A DNA stretch of 64,000 nucleotides, taken from positions 320,087 to 384,086 of the forward strand of contig NZ_KQ954253.1 in NCBI RefSeq assembly GCF_001519065.1, in the 5' to 3' direction. The notes under the pieces are model-generated. The model did no database searches. It was given only the letters and a program-made list of their open reading frames with translations, and was not told where the DNA came from. How positions within the stretch are numbered: the first letter of the stretch is position 1; every line of letters begins with the position of its first letter. A program made the position numbers and the translations under genes. This stretch comes from Novosphingobium sp. FSW06-99 (GTDB lineage Bacteria > Pseudomonadota > Alphaproteobacteria > Sphingomonadales > Sphingomonadaceae). Shown here piece by piece: positions 1 through 8,140 of the stretch.

Positions 1-211
1 AACACCCCGTGCCCGCCCCGGCATAATGCGCATCGATGATACGCGCGGCAAAGGCATTGAGCTGCCCCAGCGACCAGCCCGGATTGCGCCCGCGCCACAG
101 CGGCGCGGGCTGACCAGTCCCGGATATCCGCGCCGCCGTGGTCCGTCCGGCCAGCAGGGCATCGACATTGGCGAAATCGGCCTGGTCGAGAAATGCGCGG
201 ATCATCGACAT
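1..211 (-). CDS. Unknown protein, partial (runs off the left edge)
   Basis: Only the first 70 codons are in the window. The start ATG at 211 is preceded by AGGAG with a 9-nt spacer, which favours it over the in-frame ATG at 205 that overlaps the upstream stop as ATGA. The visible protein begins MSMIRAFLDQADF and has no signal peptide or membrane segment. I do not recognise the family. It is the third gene of a tightly overlapping minus-strand run with the genes at 202-471 and 468-656, so the three are probably translated together. Confidence 0.6.
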   Translation of the reverse strand, partial: MSMIRAFLDQADFANVDALLAGRTTAARISGTGQPAPLWRGRNPGWSLGQLNAFAARIIDAHYAGAGTGC

Positions 212-471
212 GGCGGGGAACTCCTGTGGTCTTGCGACGATCGGCCTGACGGCACCTGGCGGGACATGGATGCCGGCGGACAGCCCTCGCTGCCGCTCGG
301 CATGTCGTGACGAAGAACCCCACGCAGATCATCGAGCATCCGCTGACGGGCAAGCGCGTCCCGCTCGGCAGAGCGGCGCAGCCACCACGGCAATATGTAG
401 AAGGCAATGACCAGCAATGCCGTCGCGGCGGCCACCGCGCCATAAGTCGATGCCAGCGCGCCCGACGTCAT
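202..471 (-). CDS. Small single-pass membrane protein, unknown function
   Basis: 89 residues. A hydrophobic segment at about residues 10-31 (VAAATALLVIAFYILPWW) is followed at once by arginines and a polar, proline/serine-rich tail, which suggests an N-out, C-in bitopic protein. The start ATG at 471 overlaps the stop of the preceding gene (ATGA at 468-471), and its own stop overlaps the first codons of the next gene. That chain of overlaps is the main argument that it is real. No family recognised. Confidence 0.55.
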   Translation of the reverse strand: MTSGALASTYGAVAAATALLVIAFYILPWWLRRSAERDALARQRMLDDLRGVLRHDMPSGSEGCPPASMSRQVPSGRSSQDHRSSPPCR

Positions 472-656
472 GGCGCGATGCCCTGGTCTGGCTCGGCACT
501 GCCACACCGCCCGGCATCGGGCACCAGCTTTTCCGCACGTTCGATGCACTGGCACAGACAGGCCGCCACCAGATAACATTGATTCTTGTCGATATAGGCA
601 AGGCAGGCGCGCAATGATTGCAGCAACTGCGCCTTGTCGGTGATGGGATATGTCAT
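468..656 (-). CDS. Small cysteine-containing protein, unknown function
   Basis: 62 residues beginning MTYPITDKAQ. It has five cysteines, four of them clustered within residues 18-37 (RACLAYIDKNQC, then CLCQC), in what looks like an amphipathic helical stretch. A GAGGG sequence about ten bases upstream could serve as ribosome binding site. It is the first gene of a three-gene minus-strand run and overlaps the next by ATGA. The promoter would lie in the shared region up to 1032, opposite the response regulator. The cysteine cluster could bind metal or carry disulfides, but this is inference. Confidence 0.5.
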   Translation of the reverse strand: MTYPITDKAQLLQSLRACLAYIDKNQCYLVAACLCQCIERAEKLVPDAGRCGSAEPDQGIAP

Positions 657-812
657 CTGCGCGCCCGCCCTCTTGGCTGTTCGATCGTCTGCACAGGCGG
701 ACGGCGTGACGCGGTCCGGCACCGTTGCAATCCGTGGCCGCCACTGCCCCTGACGGACGAAGCGTGGCCAGCCGCGTTGATTGAACGGGTATCGGAGCGG
801 TCCGGTGAAGTC

Positions 813-906
813 TTGTAAACAATTGTAAAGGTGGGCGCAGACCCCGCGACGCAGCACCGCCAGCCGCAAAGACGGCAGACTGTCACGGTTTGTGAACAAT
901 TGTAAC
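813..906. promoter_or_regulatory. Two tandem TTGTAAA-type boxes, candidate OmpR-family operator
   Basis: The 376-nt gap at 657-1032 between divergent genes contains a near-identical 16-mer twice, TTGTAAACAATTGTAA at 813-828 and TTGTGAACAATTGTAA at 890-905, start to start 77 bp. Each copy is itself a direct repeat of TTGTRAA with a 10-bp period (813 and 823; 890 and 900), the geometry typical of winged-helix OmpR/PhoB dimers. The next gene is an OmpR-type regulator, so autoregulation is plausible. Nothing else recognisable lies in this gap. Confidence 0.5.
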
Positions 907-1032
907 TTGTGGGGGCGAACCCGCCGGGGCCTGCGGTTTGTACTGGCGCAGCGGGCAGCGGGGCCTATGTATGGTGGGGGCGTCGGGACAATGCGACAAA
1001 CCCGTGTATGGAGACGATGACTGACAGGCGTA

Positions 1033-1755
1033 ATGCCTGTTTTATCGAAGCGGCGATATATGGTGATGATTGCGTTCCTCGATGATGATCAGGACTTTCA
1101 GGCCATTGCCCGACGCTGGCTGTCGAACACCGAATTTTCGAGCATCGGTTTCAAGAACGGTCGCGAACTCATTCGGTCGCTCCACGATCACAGTGTCGAC
1201 ATGTTCGTGCTCGACTGGAACCTGCCCGATCTGTCAGGCATCCGCGTGCTGGAATGGATCCGCAACCAGTTGGGCGACAAAGTGCCGGTGCTGATGCTCA
1301 CCAGCCGTACCGATGATGACGACATTATTGCTGCCTTGACTGCGGGTGCCGACGATTTCGTGTCAAAGCCCGTGGGCGAGCGCATCCTGCTGGCGCGTCT
1401 GCGCGCGCTGGCCCGGCGCCTGCATCGCACGGTTCCCAACCTCGCCACCGAGACCTATGGGCGGTACAGTTTCGAAAATGCCCAGCGCCAGTTGATGCTC
1501 GACGGGCAGGCGATCGATGTCACGCTCAAGGAGTTGCAACTGGCCCTGATGTTGTTCCGCAATCTCAACGTGGCGGTGTCGCGCGCCCATATCATGGAGG
1601 CGATCTGGGGCATGACCCCATCGCCCGACAGCCGCACCCTCGACATCCACATCTCGAAAATCAGACGCAAGCTGATGTTACGGCCAGAGAATGGCTTTTT
1701 GCTGCAACCGATCTACGGTTACGGCTATCGACTGGAAGAGGTAAGCGAAGCATGA
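1033..1755 (+). CDS. OmpR/PhoB-family response regulator
   Basis: 240 residues: a receiver domain at about 12-125 followed by a winged-helix DNA-binding domain at about 145-235. Visible receiver residues are the acidic DDD (17-19), the phospho-acceptor Asp61 in LDWNLPD, Thr90 in LTS and Lys112 in SKP. The C-terminal half contains the SRAHIMEAIWG and SRTLDIHISKIRRKL signatures. The start is uncertain: ATG 1060 or 1066 would place the receiver closer to the N terminus. A GGAG precedes a 22-codon out-of-frame reading frame at 1016-1084 that overlaps the start and might couple translation. The stop overlaps the next gene (ATGA). The likely partner is the CHASE2 kinase at 3083-5374. Confidence 0.9.
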   Translation: MPVLSKRRYMVMIAFLDDDQDFQAIARRWLSNTEFSSIGFKNGRELIRSLHDHSVDMFVLDWNLPDLSGIRVLEWIRNQLGDKVPVLMLTSRTDDDDIIAALTAGADDFVSKPVGERILLARLRALARRLHRTVPNLATETYGRYSFENAQRQLMLDGQAIDVTLKELQLALMLFRNLNVAVSRAHIMEAIWGMTPSPDSRTLDIHISKIRRKLMLRPENGFLLQPIYGYGYRLEEVSEA

Positions 1756-3086
1756 GGCGATGGCCCGGCCTGGCAATCGCGCTTGTCGCGGGGGCCCATG
1801 GCGCCGCGAAAGCGGGCGAGACGACGATGGACCACTATACCGTGCGCGCGGGCGACACCCTGGCGATGCTGGAACGCACAGGCCTGGCCGGGCACGGCGC
1901 GCTGGCCCGTGTGGTTCGCATCAATCACATCCGCTCGCCGCGCCTGCTCCAGATCGGACAAGTGCTGCGCATTCCGCGCGACCTGTTGCGCGATGAAGGC
2001 ACTTGGGCGACGGTAGAGACATTTTCGGGACCCGTGGCGCTGTCGCTTCGCGGGCAGCCGCTGCCGACCCGCACCGGCGTGACGATCGGCGAGGGCGCGC
2101 ATATCCAGACCGGGCGCAACGGCTTTGTCACGCTGCGGCTGCGCGATGCCAGCGCGGTGTCGCTGCCATCGCAGAGCGATGTCACCATCGCCCGGTTGCG
2201 CCATGTGCTGCTGACCGGTGCAGTCGAACGCGAATTCACACTGGCCGATGGCCGCGCGCATATGACCGTAACGCCGATGACCCTGCCCGACAGCACGTTT
2301 CGCGTGGTCACGCCGCTGTCGGTTTCCGCTGTGCGGGGCACCGATTTCCGGGTGGACTATGCCGCAGCCGACCAGACCGCCGTCACTGCGGTCGAGGAAG
2401 GCCGCGTGGCTGTCGATGCGCTCCACACCGCGACACAGGCGCCCCTGGCCCAGCCTTCGCTGGTGTCGGCCGGGCTGGGCCTGGCGATATCACCACACGG
2501 GGTGGGGGAGCCGACCAAATTGCTGCCACCGCCGGTACTCGAAGACGTCGGGCGGGTGCAGACCGCTGCGCAGCTCGGTTTCCGGGTGACCACGACCTCG
2601 GCGGCGACTGCCTATCGCGCACAGATCTCGCGCGATGCGGGTGCGCTCGACGTGATTGCCGAAACCAGGCAGACCAGCCCAGATCTGGCATTTGCCTCGA
2701 TCCCGCCGGGCACGTGGTTCCTGCGGCTGGCCAGCATCGATCCACAGGGCATCGAGGGCGCCGCCGAATCCTATACCTTCGACCGCTATCGCAACGAAGT
2801 GCACGGCACGATGGGCCAGGCCACCCAGCGCCGCCACCATATCTACCAGTTCAAGTGGAGCGGCGTCGCCGATGGCCCGGTGCGCTATCGCTTCCGGCTG
2901 TGGCGCGAAGGGCAGGACACCACCCCGACGGTCGATGAAATCGGCTTGCACGGCAACGCGCTGGACGTACGCGATCTGGCACCCGGCAAATATCACTGGC
3001 AGATCGCCTCGATCCTGCTGGTGGGCCACCGCGTGATCGAAAGCCGGTCACCCGAACAGAGTTTCCAAATCGCCCAACCGCGATGA
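1752..3086 (+). CDS. Secreted LysM and FecR domain protein
   Basis: 444 residues. A signal peptide (MRRWPGLAIALVAGAHGAAKA) is followed by a LysM peptidoglycan-binding domain at about 29-75 (YTVRAGDTL ... IGQVLRIP). A FecR domain follows at about 95-200, with GEGAHIQTGRNGFVTLRL and VSAVRGTDFRV. The C-terminal half looks like beta-sandwich (Fn3-like) repeats. Lying between a response regulator and a CHASE2 kinase with ATGA overlaps on both sides, it is probably a periplasmic, cell-wall-linked part of the same signalling unit, perhaps presenting an envelope signal to the kinase's extracytoplasmic CHASE2 domain. The family link is solid; the role is inference. Confidence 0.85.
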   Translation: MRRWPGLAIALVAGAHGAAKAGETTMDHYTVRAGDTLAMLERTGLAGHGALARVVRINHIRSPRLLQIGQVLRIPRDLLRDEGTWATVETFSGPVALSLRGQPLPTRTGVTIGEGAHIQTGRNGFVTLRLRDASAVSLPSQSDVTIARLRHVLLTGAVEREFTLADGRAHMTVTPMTLPDSTFRVVTPLSVSAVRGTDFRVDYAAADQTAVTAVEEGRVAVDALHTATQAPLAQPSLVSAGLGLAISPHGVGEPTKLLPPPVLEDVGRVQTAAQLGFRVTTTSAATAYRAQISRDAGALDVIAETRQTSPDLAFASIPPGTWFLRLASIDPQGIEGAAESYTFDRYRNEVHGTMGQATQRRHHIYQFKWSGVADGPVRYRFRLWREGQDTTPTVDEIGLHGNALDVRDLAPGKYHWQIASILLVGHRVIESRSPEQSFQIAQPR

Positions 3087-5374
3087 TCCGGCTGTCGAGC
3101 GGCGCCCGGCTGTGGATCGAATGGTGGCTGGTGCTGCTGGTTGCGGCCGCAGCGGTGGCCACCACGATTGCCATGGCCGGCACCGAACGGCTGGACAACG
3201 CGATCCACGATCTGATCGTGCGCGTGGAACCCCACCGCATCGATCCGCGCATCCTGATCGTCGCCATTGATGATCGCAGCCTGCTGACCGAGGGGCGCTG
3301 GCCATGGCCGCGTACGCGCGACGCAGCGCTGCTGCGCGCGATCGAGGCCGGGCATCCCCGCGCAATCGGGCTCGATATCCTGTTGCCGCCAGGCGACCCG
3401 GCGGAAGATCGCGTGCTCGCGGCTGCGTTTGGCGGGACCGCCCCGGTGTTCCTGCCGGTGCATTTTGTCGTGCCCGGCCAGAACGGCGCCGACTTTGACC
3501 TCGACCTGCCCGCCGACGTGCTGCGTCGCGCCGCTGCCGGGCTGGGTCAGGTCAATCTGACGTTCGATGCCGATGGCAATGTCCGCCATGTATTTCTGAA
3601 TTACGCCGGTCGCGGGCGCGTCTGGCCGCACATGGCCTCGCTGCTGGCGGCCGATGCCACGCCCGCCACCGCCCCGCGCACGCCCCATCTGGAACCGCGC
3701 GACCCGGTGATGATCGCCTATGCCGGGCCGCAGGGCACTTTTCCCACGCTATCGGCCTCCAGCCTGCTGCGCGGCGACGTGCCGCCCGAACTGCTGCGCG
3801 ACCGGGTGGTGATCGTCGGGGCCACCGCCGCCGGACTGGGCGATGCCTATGCCACGCCGTTCAGCACCGATGCCGCGCTGATGCCCGGTGTCGAGATCCA
3901 GGCGAACCTGATCAACATGCTGATGACCGGCGAACGCACCACAATCGCGCCGCCCGTGTTGATCGTGCTGGTCTCGCTGGTGCCGTTGCTGCTGCTCCAT
4001 CTGGCCATGCGCGCATGGTCGCCACGACGCGGCCTGCCGCTGGCGCTGGTGCTGATCGGCGCGATGGGCGCGGCCAGCACCGGGCTGCTGGTGTTCGGCC
4101 ATGTGTGGTTGCCGCCGGTCACCGCGATGGCCTGCACCGCCGCGATCTATCCGGTGTGGATGTGGCGCCGCCTGACCGTGGTCAGTGCCTATATGACCGT
4201 CGAACTGGAAAAGCTCGACAGCGAACGCGATCCGCTCGAACGGCCACGGCCCGATTTGTCGCGCGCCGATTTCGTCGATCACCAGATGGGCCTGCTGCGC
4301 TCTGCGATCGACCGCGAACGCGATCTGCGCCGCTTTCTCAAGGACCGCGTTGCCCAGATGCCCGATGCGGTGATCGTCGCCGACGCGGACGGCAAAGTCG
4401 TGCTGGCCAACCACCGGGCGGAACGTCTGGCGCACGACCTGATCGGCACGGCCACGCTCGATCGCGTCGGGCCGCTGTTGCTGGCGCTGGTGCCGCCCAC
4501 CGGTCAACCGGGGCCGCCGCTGCCCGGCGTGTGGCAGGACACCGCGTTTCCCTGCGGCTGCCAGGGTGAAACCGCCGATGGCCGCATCTTCGACATCCAT
4601 TTCGAACCGCAATATTCCGAAGCCGGAACGCGGCTGGGCCTGGTCATCCGCATGGCCGACATGACCGTCGCCACGCGCCTGCAACGCCAGCGCGAAGACG
4701 TGCTGCAATTGCTCAGCCACGATCTGCGCTCGCCGTCGGCCTCGATCATGGCGCTGATCGATATGGCGGAAAAGGGCGCGCCGGTCGGCACGACATTGCC
4801 CAAACTGCGCGCCCATGCCGAACGCACGCTGGCGATCGCCGACGATTTTGTCCATCTGGCCCGCGCCGAACTCAAACCGGTGGACCTGCAACCGGTCGAT
4901 CTGGTCGACGTGGTGCACATCGCCGCCGACACGCTGTGGCCCCGCGCCGCGCAAGCGCACGTGGCGATCGCGGTCGATGCGCCTCACGAAGAGGTGTGGG
5001 TCAGCGGCGAAGCGGCAATGCTGGTACGCCTGTTCGTCAATCTGATCGACAATGCGCTGAAATTTTCCAAGGCGGGTCAGCGGATCGTGGTTACGGTGCG
5101 GGCACAGCCTGCCGATCTGGCGACCTGTCAGGTTATCGATCAAGGGCCCGGCATCGCGCCCGACCGATTGCGCACGCTGTTCGAAAAGTTCGGCAGCGCC
5201 CCGGCGGGACCATTCCGCAATCTGGGCGGAACCGGGCTGGGTCTGGCCTTTGTACACACCGTCGCAACCCGGCATCGCGGCCGCATCGCCTGCCACAGCG
5301 CGCCGGGCGAAGGCGCCACGTTCACCCTGGAACTGCCGCTGCTGCGCGATCCCGATCAGTGCAGCGCGGTGTGA
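3083..5374 (+). CDS. CHASE2-domain sensor histidine kinase
   Basis: 763 residues. An N-terminal membrane helix (about 12-32) leads into an extracytoplasmic CHASE2 domain (about 35-280, with DPRILIVAIDDRSL and RAIGLDILL). Three membrane helices at about 290-365 follow, then a PAS-like region (about 415-530), a HisKA helix with His546 in LLSHDLRSP, and a HATPase domain with LIDNALKFS (N box), DQGPGIAP and GGTGLGLAF. It forms an ATGA-coupled operon with the LysM-FecR protein and the OmpR regulator, its expected phosphotransfer partner. Its 3' end overlaps the convergent lipoprotein gene by 19 nt. Confidence 0.92.
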   Translation: MIRLSSGARLWIEWWLVLLVAAAAVATTIAMAGTERLDNAIHDLIVRVEPHRIDPRILIVAIDDRSLLTEGRWPWPRTRDAALLRAIEAGHPRAIGLDILLPPGDPAEDRVLAAAFGGTAPVFLPVHFVVPGQNGADFDLDLPADVLRRAAAGLGQVNLTFDADGNVRHVFLNYAGRGRVWPHMASLLAADATPATAPRTPHLEPRDPVMIAYAGPQGTFPTLSASSLLRGDVPPELLRDRVVIVGATAAGLGDAYATPFSTDAALMPGVEIQANLINMLMTGERTTIAPPVLIVLVSLVPLLLLHLAMRAWSPRRGLPLALVLIGAMGAASTGLLVFGHVWLPPVTAMACTAAIYPVWMWRRLTVVSAYMTVELEKLDSERDPLERPRPDLSRADFVDHQMGLLRSAIDRERDLRRFLKDRVAQMPDAVIVADADGKVVLANHRAERLAHDLIGTATLDRVGPLLLALVPPTGQPGPPLPGVWQDTAFPCGCQGETADGRIFDIHFEPQYSEAGTRLGLVIRMADMTVATRLQRQREDVLQLLSHDLRSPSASIMALIDMAEKGAPVGTTLPKLRAHAERTLAIADDFVHLARAELKPVDLQPVDLVDVVHIAADTLWPRAAQAHVAIAVDAPHEEVWVSGEAAMLVRLFVNLIDNALKFSKAGQRIVVTVRAQPADLATCQVIDQGPGIAPDRLRTLFEKFGSAPAGPFRNLGGTGLGLAFVHTVATRHRGRIACHSAPGEGATFTLELPLLRDPDQCSAV

Positions 5375-5877
5375 TCGGTGCGCACAAAGCCGCACAGCGT
5401 ATCGCCGATCGCGGGCTGGCCATGCGCATTGGCGCGCGGCTTGCGCTCGATCAGCCGCGCGCGCAACCGGTCCTGGCCGCTGGCAAAGTCGGTGATCACC
5501 AGCGTCAGCGCTTCGCGGTCGGCTCGGCCCCTCGGCAATTTTCCTTCGACCACATAGGGTTGCGGTTCGTCATGGACCACGCCATCGACACCGACCCGCG
5601 CCGGAGCAAGCGTATAGGCCAGTTCGACCAGATAGCGCGGCCTGGCCGCCGGATGCAGGCCGATGTCGGCCAGGCAATGTTCGACTTGCGCGACAATCGC
5701 CGGATCGCCTGCCGATGGTGCCAGGGCATAAGTCTCGCCCACCGGCACAGGCGCGGCCCCCCAGGCGATTTCCTGCCGCACCGGCTTTGCCGCGCATCCG
5801 GTCAGCGCAACCAGCGCACAGCCAGCCATGGCTGTCTGCCATCGCCGTTTGGCCCGGTATTTGCGATATTCGGACAT
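5356..5877 (-). CDS. Predicted outer-membrane lipoprotein, DUF4136-like size and layout
   Basis: 173 residues from the ATG at 5877, chosen because AGGAG sits 7 nt upstream. A basic N terminus precedes a short hydrophobic run ending in the lipobox LTGC, so the mature protein would be lipidated. The remainder (YALAPSAGDP ... YLVELAYTLAP ... LCGFVRTDHTALH) resembles small periplasmic DUF4136-type lipoproteins, but the assignment is tentative. Monocistronic; it converges on and overlaps the sensor kinase gene. Confidence 0.65.
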   Translation of the reverse strand: MSEYRKYRAKRRWQTAMAGCALVALTGCAAKPVRQEIAWGAAPVPVGETYALAPSAGDPAIVAQVEHCLADIGLHPAARPRYLVELAYTLAPARVGVDGVVHDEPQPYVVEGKLPRGRADREALTLVITDFASGQDRLRARLIERKPRANAHGQPAIGDTLCGFVRTDHTALH

Positions 5878-5946
5878 GCGCATGCTCCTGTTGCGGCCCA
5901 TTTGCACGCAGTTGCCGCAATTTGCGAGTCAGGTTGTCACGGCGCC

Positions 5947-5984
5947 AACCGGTTCGGACTCATCCCTCGCTGGCGGAACCGGTT
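5947..5984. promoter_or_regulatory. Paired AACCGGTT palindromes, candidate operator
   Basis: AACCGGTT occurs at 5947-5954 and again at 5977-5984, spaced 30 bp (about three helical turns), in the 170-nt region between the divergent lipoprotein and LysR genes. Two identical palindromes on the same DNA face fit a regulator-binding site. Which protein binds is unknown. Confidence 0.35.
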
Positions 5985-6047
5985 TGGGGCTTGCTCGCAA
6001 TAACAAAATGGAATTGATTGCCGCACATCATTGATGAAAGTTCAACA

Positions 6048-6977
6048 ATGCCGCTGCCCGATCTCGAAGCCTGGGCGATCTTCGCCAAAGTTGTTGCCAC
6101 CGGATCGTTCGCGGCGGCGGCCGACGCGCTGGGCCTGTCAAAGCCCACCGTATCCAAGGCCGTGTCACGGCTGGAGGCGCGGCTGGGCGTGCCCCTGCTG
6201 CACCGCACCAGCCGCCGCCTGGCCCTGACCGAAAGCGGGCGCGGCGTGCTTGACCGCGCACAGCGGATTCTGGCCGATGGCGAAGCCGCCGAGGCGCAGG
6301 CCGGCGCCGAGGGCGACGTGCCGCGCGGACCGGTACGGCTGGCCGTGCCGATGAGCTTTGGCTTGCGCCATGTCGCACCGCTGCTGCCCGCATTCCTGGC
6401 GCTGTACCCGCAAGTCACGGTCGATCTCGATCTGTCCGATGCGCTGGTCGATGTGGTGGGCGGTGGGCATGATGTGGTCTTGCGGATCGCCAGTCTGGCC
6501 GACAGTTCGCTGCGCGCCCGGCGCCTGTGCGTGGTGCGCCGCCCGCTGGTGGCCAGCCCGGCCTATCTGGCGCGCCATGGCACGCCGCGCCACCCGCGCG
6601 ATCTGGCCGACCATCAGGCGCTGATCTACACCAACCTCGACCACCCGAACTCGTGGCGTTTCACCCATCCCGCCGAGGGTGACTATGTGGTCGCGGTCAG
6701 GGGGTGCATCAGCGCCAACAACGCCGATGCGCTGGCTCCGGCCTTGCTGGCAGGGCACGGCCTGGCGCTGCAGCCCGATTTCATGGTGTGGGACGATCTG
6801 GGCAGCGGCGCGCTGGTCGAATTGCTGCCCGACTGGCGCAATCCCGACATTGCGCTGCATCTGGTAACCCCGCCCGGTGCGTTGCGTCCAGCCCGCGTGC
6901 GCGCGCTGATGGCGTTTCTGGCCGATCGGCTGACCAACCAGCCCTGGGCCCGACCGACCCCTGCCCCGGCCGATTGA
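6048..6977 (+). CDS. LysR-family transcriptional regulator
   Basis: 309 residues from ATG 6048 ([12 protein letters not shown]); an upstream start at 6018 is possible but would add an unusual extension. The N-terminal helix-turn-helix is clear ([31 protein letters not shown]). The effector-binding domain begins near residue 90 ([12 protein letters not shown]) and matches the common DUF-less LysR substrate-binding fold. It is divergent from the lipoprotein gene and faces a convergent OmpA-like gene. The regulated target is not evident. Confidence 0.88.
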   Translation: MPLPDLEAWAIFAKVVATGSFAAAADALGLSKPTVSKAVSRLEARLGVPLLHRTSRRLALTESGRGVLDRAQRILADGEAAEAQAGAEGDVPRGPVRLAVPMSFGLRHVAPLLPAFLALYPQVTVDLDLSDALVDVVGGGHDVVLRIASLADSSLRARRLCVVRRPLVASPAYLARHGTPRHPRDLADHQALIYTNLDHPNSWRFTHPAEGDYVVAVRGCISANNADALAPALLAGHGLALQPDFMVWDDLGSGALVELLPDWRNPDIALHLVTPPGALRPARVRALMAFLADRLTNQPWARPTPAPAD

Positions 6978-6988
6978 ACCGCGCGGCG

Positions 6989-7549
6989 TCATGTCGGTTG
7001 ATGATGCGTCAAGACAATGCTGATGCGCTGGTTGGCAGCCCGTCCGCCGGCGATCGGTTGCGATCCGCCGCGACTGTCGACGGCAATGCGCGACGCGCCA
7101 ATGCCCCCTGCTTCGAGATCATGCGCGACGGTCTGTGCGCGCGCCAGCCCGAGCGCAGTATCGGCGGCGGGGTCGTCGGTGGCATCGCAATGGCCGACAA
7201 TCGTGATATCGACATCGCGGTACGAGCGCAGCATCGCCACCAGGCGTTGCAACCGGCCGATCGACAACGGCGTGGGTTCGGCGGACCGGCCGACGAATTG
7301 TTGTCCGCCCAGCTCAAACGTGCGCGTTTGCTCGCCCGACGCCAACCAGTCGACCAGTTGGCGCCCGATCGTCCCTTGATGTGCCAGCATCGTCGCGCCA
7401 TCGGGCAGGGCAATCAGTCCGCTGTCGGTTGACGTATCGGACGGCACCGGCGCAGGAGCGGGCTGCTGCACCGCGCGCGAGATCAGCACCCCCCCACCGA
7501 TCAGAATGAAAACGACAGCAAGAACATACACTATTCGTAAAATTCTCAT
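6989..7549 (-). CDS. OmpA-like (peptidoglycan-binding) membrane-anchored protein
   Basis: 186 residues. One N-terminal membrane helix (IVYVLAVVFILIGGGVLI) is followed by a short linker and an OmpA C-terminal-like domain at about 75-182. Visible motifs are VDITIVGHCDATDD, ARAQTVAHDL and NQRISIVL, the last standing where the usual NRRVEI-type end would be. The first peptidoglycan-contact Asp/Arg positions look preserved only in part, so binding to the wall is probable but not certain. AGGGGAA precedes the start. Monocistronic. Confidence 0.75.
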   Translation of the reverse strand: MRILRIVYVLAVVFILIGGGVLISRAVQQPAPAPVPSDTSTDSGLIALPDGATMLAHQGTIGRQLVDWLASGEQTRTFELGGQQFVGRSAEPTPLSIGRLQRLVAMLRSYRDVDITIVGHCDATDDPAADTALGLARAQTVAHDLEAGGIGASRIAVDSRGGSQPIAGGRAANQRISIVLTHHQPT

Positions 7550-7690
7550 TGCGATTTCCCCTGATAATTATATGATTTCAGGATCCAATCCCCAGATTTA
7601 TGCCACGTAAATTGCGCCATCCAAATACATCTCGATCATAATTTCGCAAGCAACGTCCATTTACTGCGCCGATGCCAGAGAGATAATATC

Positions 7691-8140
7691 ATGATCATAC
7701 TCGATGTCATCCTGAGAATAATGACCACCGGCAGCGTATTTGTTGGCGCCTCTGCGGTATATGCCGCAGTCCACAATCACAATCGTCAACTGAATGCGCA
7801 GATATTCCTGAATTATTCCGACCGTCTGCAAGTGATCCGCCGCTCGATGCGCAGTGATCTGATGCTCACCCGTCAGACCGCCACCCCCGATGACCAGCCA
7901 CAGGACATTCCGGTGGGGGCACTCGAGACCTTGCACCTGATTTTCGAACTGTTCGAACTGAAAGACCAGGGCTACGTCACGCAAAAGACCTGGACCGTCT
8001 GGTCGCGCGATATCAACCGGTTCCTGGCCTCTCCGATCATCCAACTCGGACGCGACCAGATCGCGCAGGAATTTGATGGTCATACCCATTTCATGGACTG
8101 GATAGACAGCAAAATCGGCGCCCTGTCGGCAACGGCCTAA
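7691..8140 (+). CDS. Small membrane-anchored protein, DUF4760-like
   Basis: 149 residues. An N-terminal hydrophobic segment (about 3-25, ILDVILRIMTTGSVFVGASAVYAAV) is followed by a soluble helical domain (LNAQIFLNYSDRLQVIRR ... LIFELFELKDQGYV ... WSRDINRFLASPII). This pattern of a membrane helix plus a helical body with a conserved W/I-rich end resembles DUF4760-type proteins. Function unknown. Its TAA stop overlaps the stop of the convergent TolC-like gene by three bases. The local base composition upstream (7550-7690) is AT-richer than the surroundings, consistent with a promoter. Confidence 0.7.
   Translation: MIILDVILRIMTTGSVFVGASAVYAAVHNHNRQLNAQIFLNYSDRLQVIRRSMRSDLMLTRQTATPDDQPQDIPVGALETLHLIFELFELKDQGYVTQKTWTVWSRDINRFLASPIIQLGRDQIAQEFDGHTHFMDWIDSKIGALSATA

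Noticed and set aside
1016..1084. 22-codon frame with a good GGAG overlapping the regulator start
   Set aside because: Could be a leader peptide, but the sequence has no attenuator-like structure or biased residues; noted only with the regulator.
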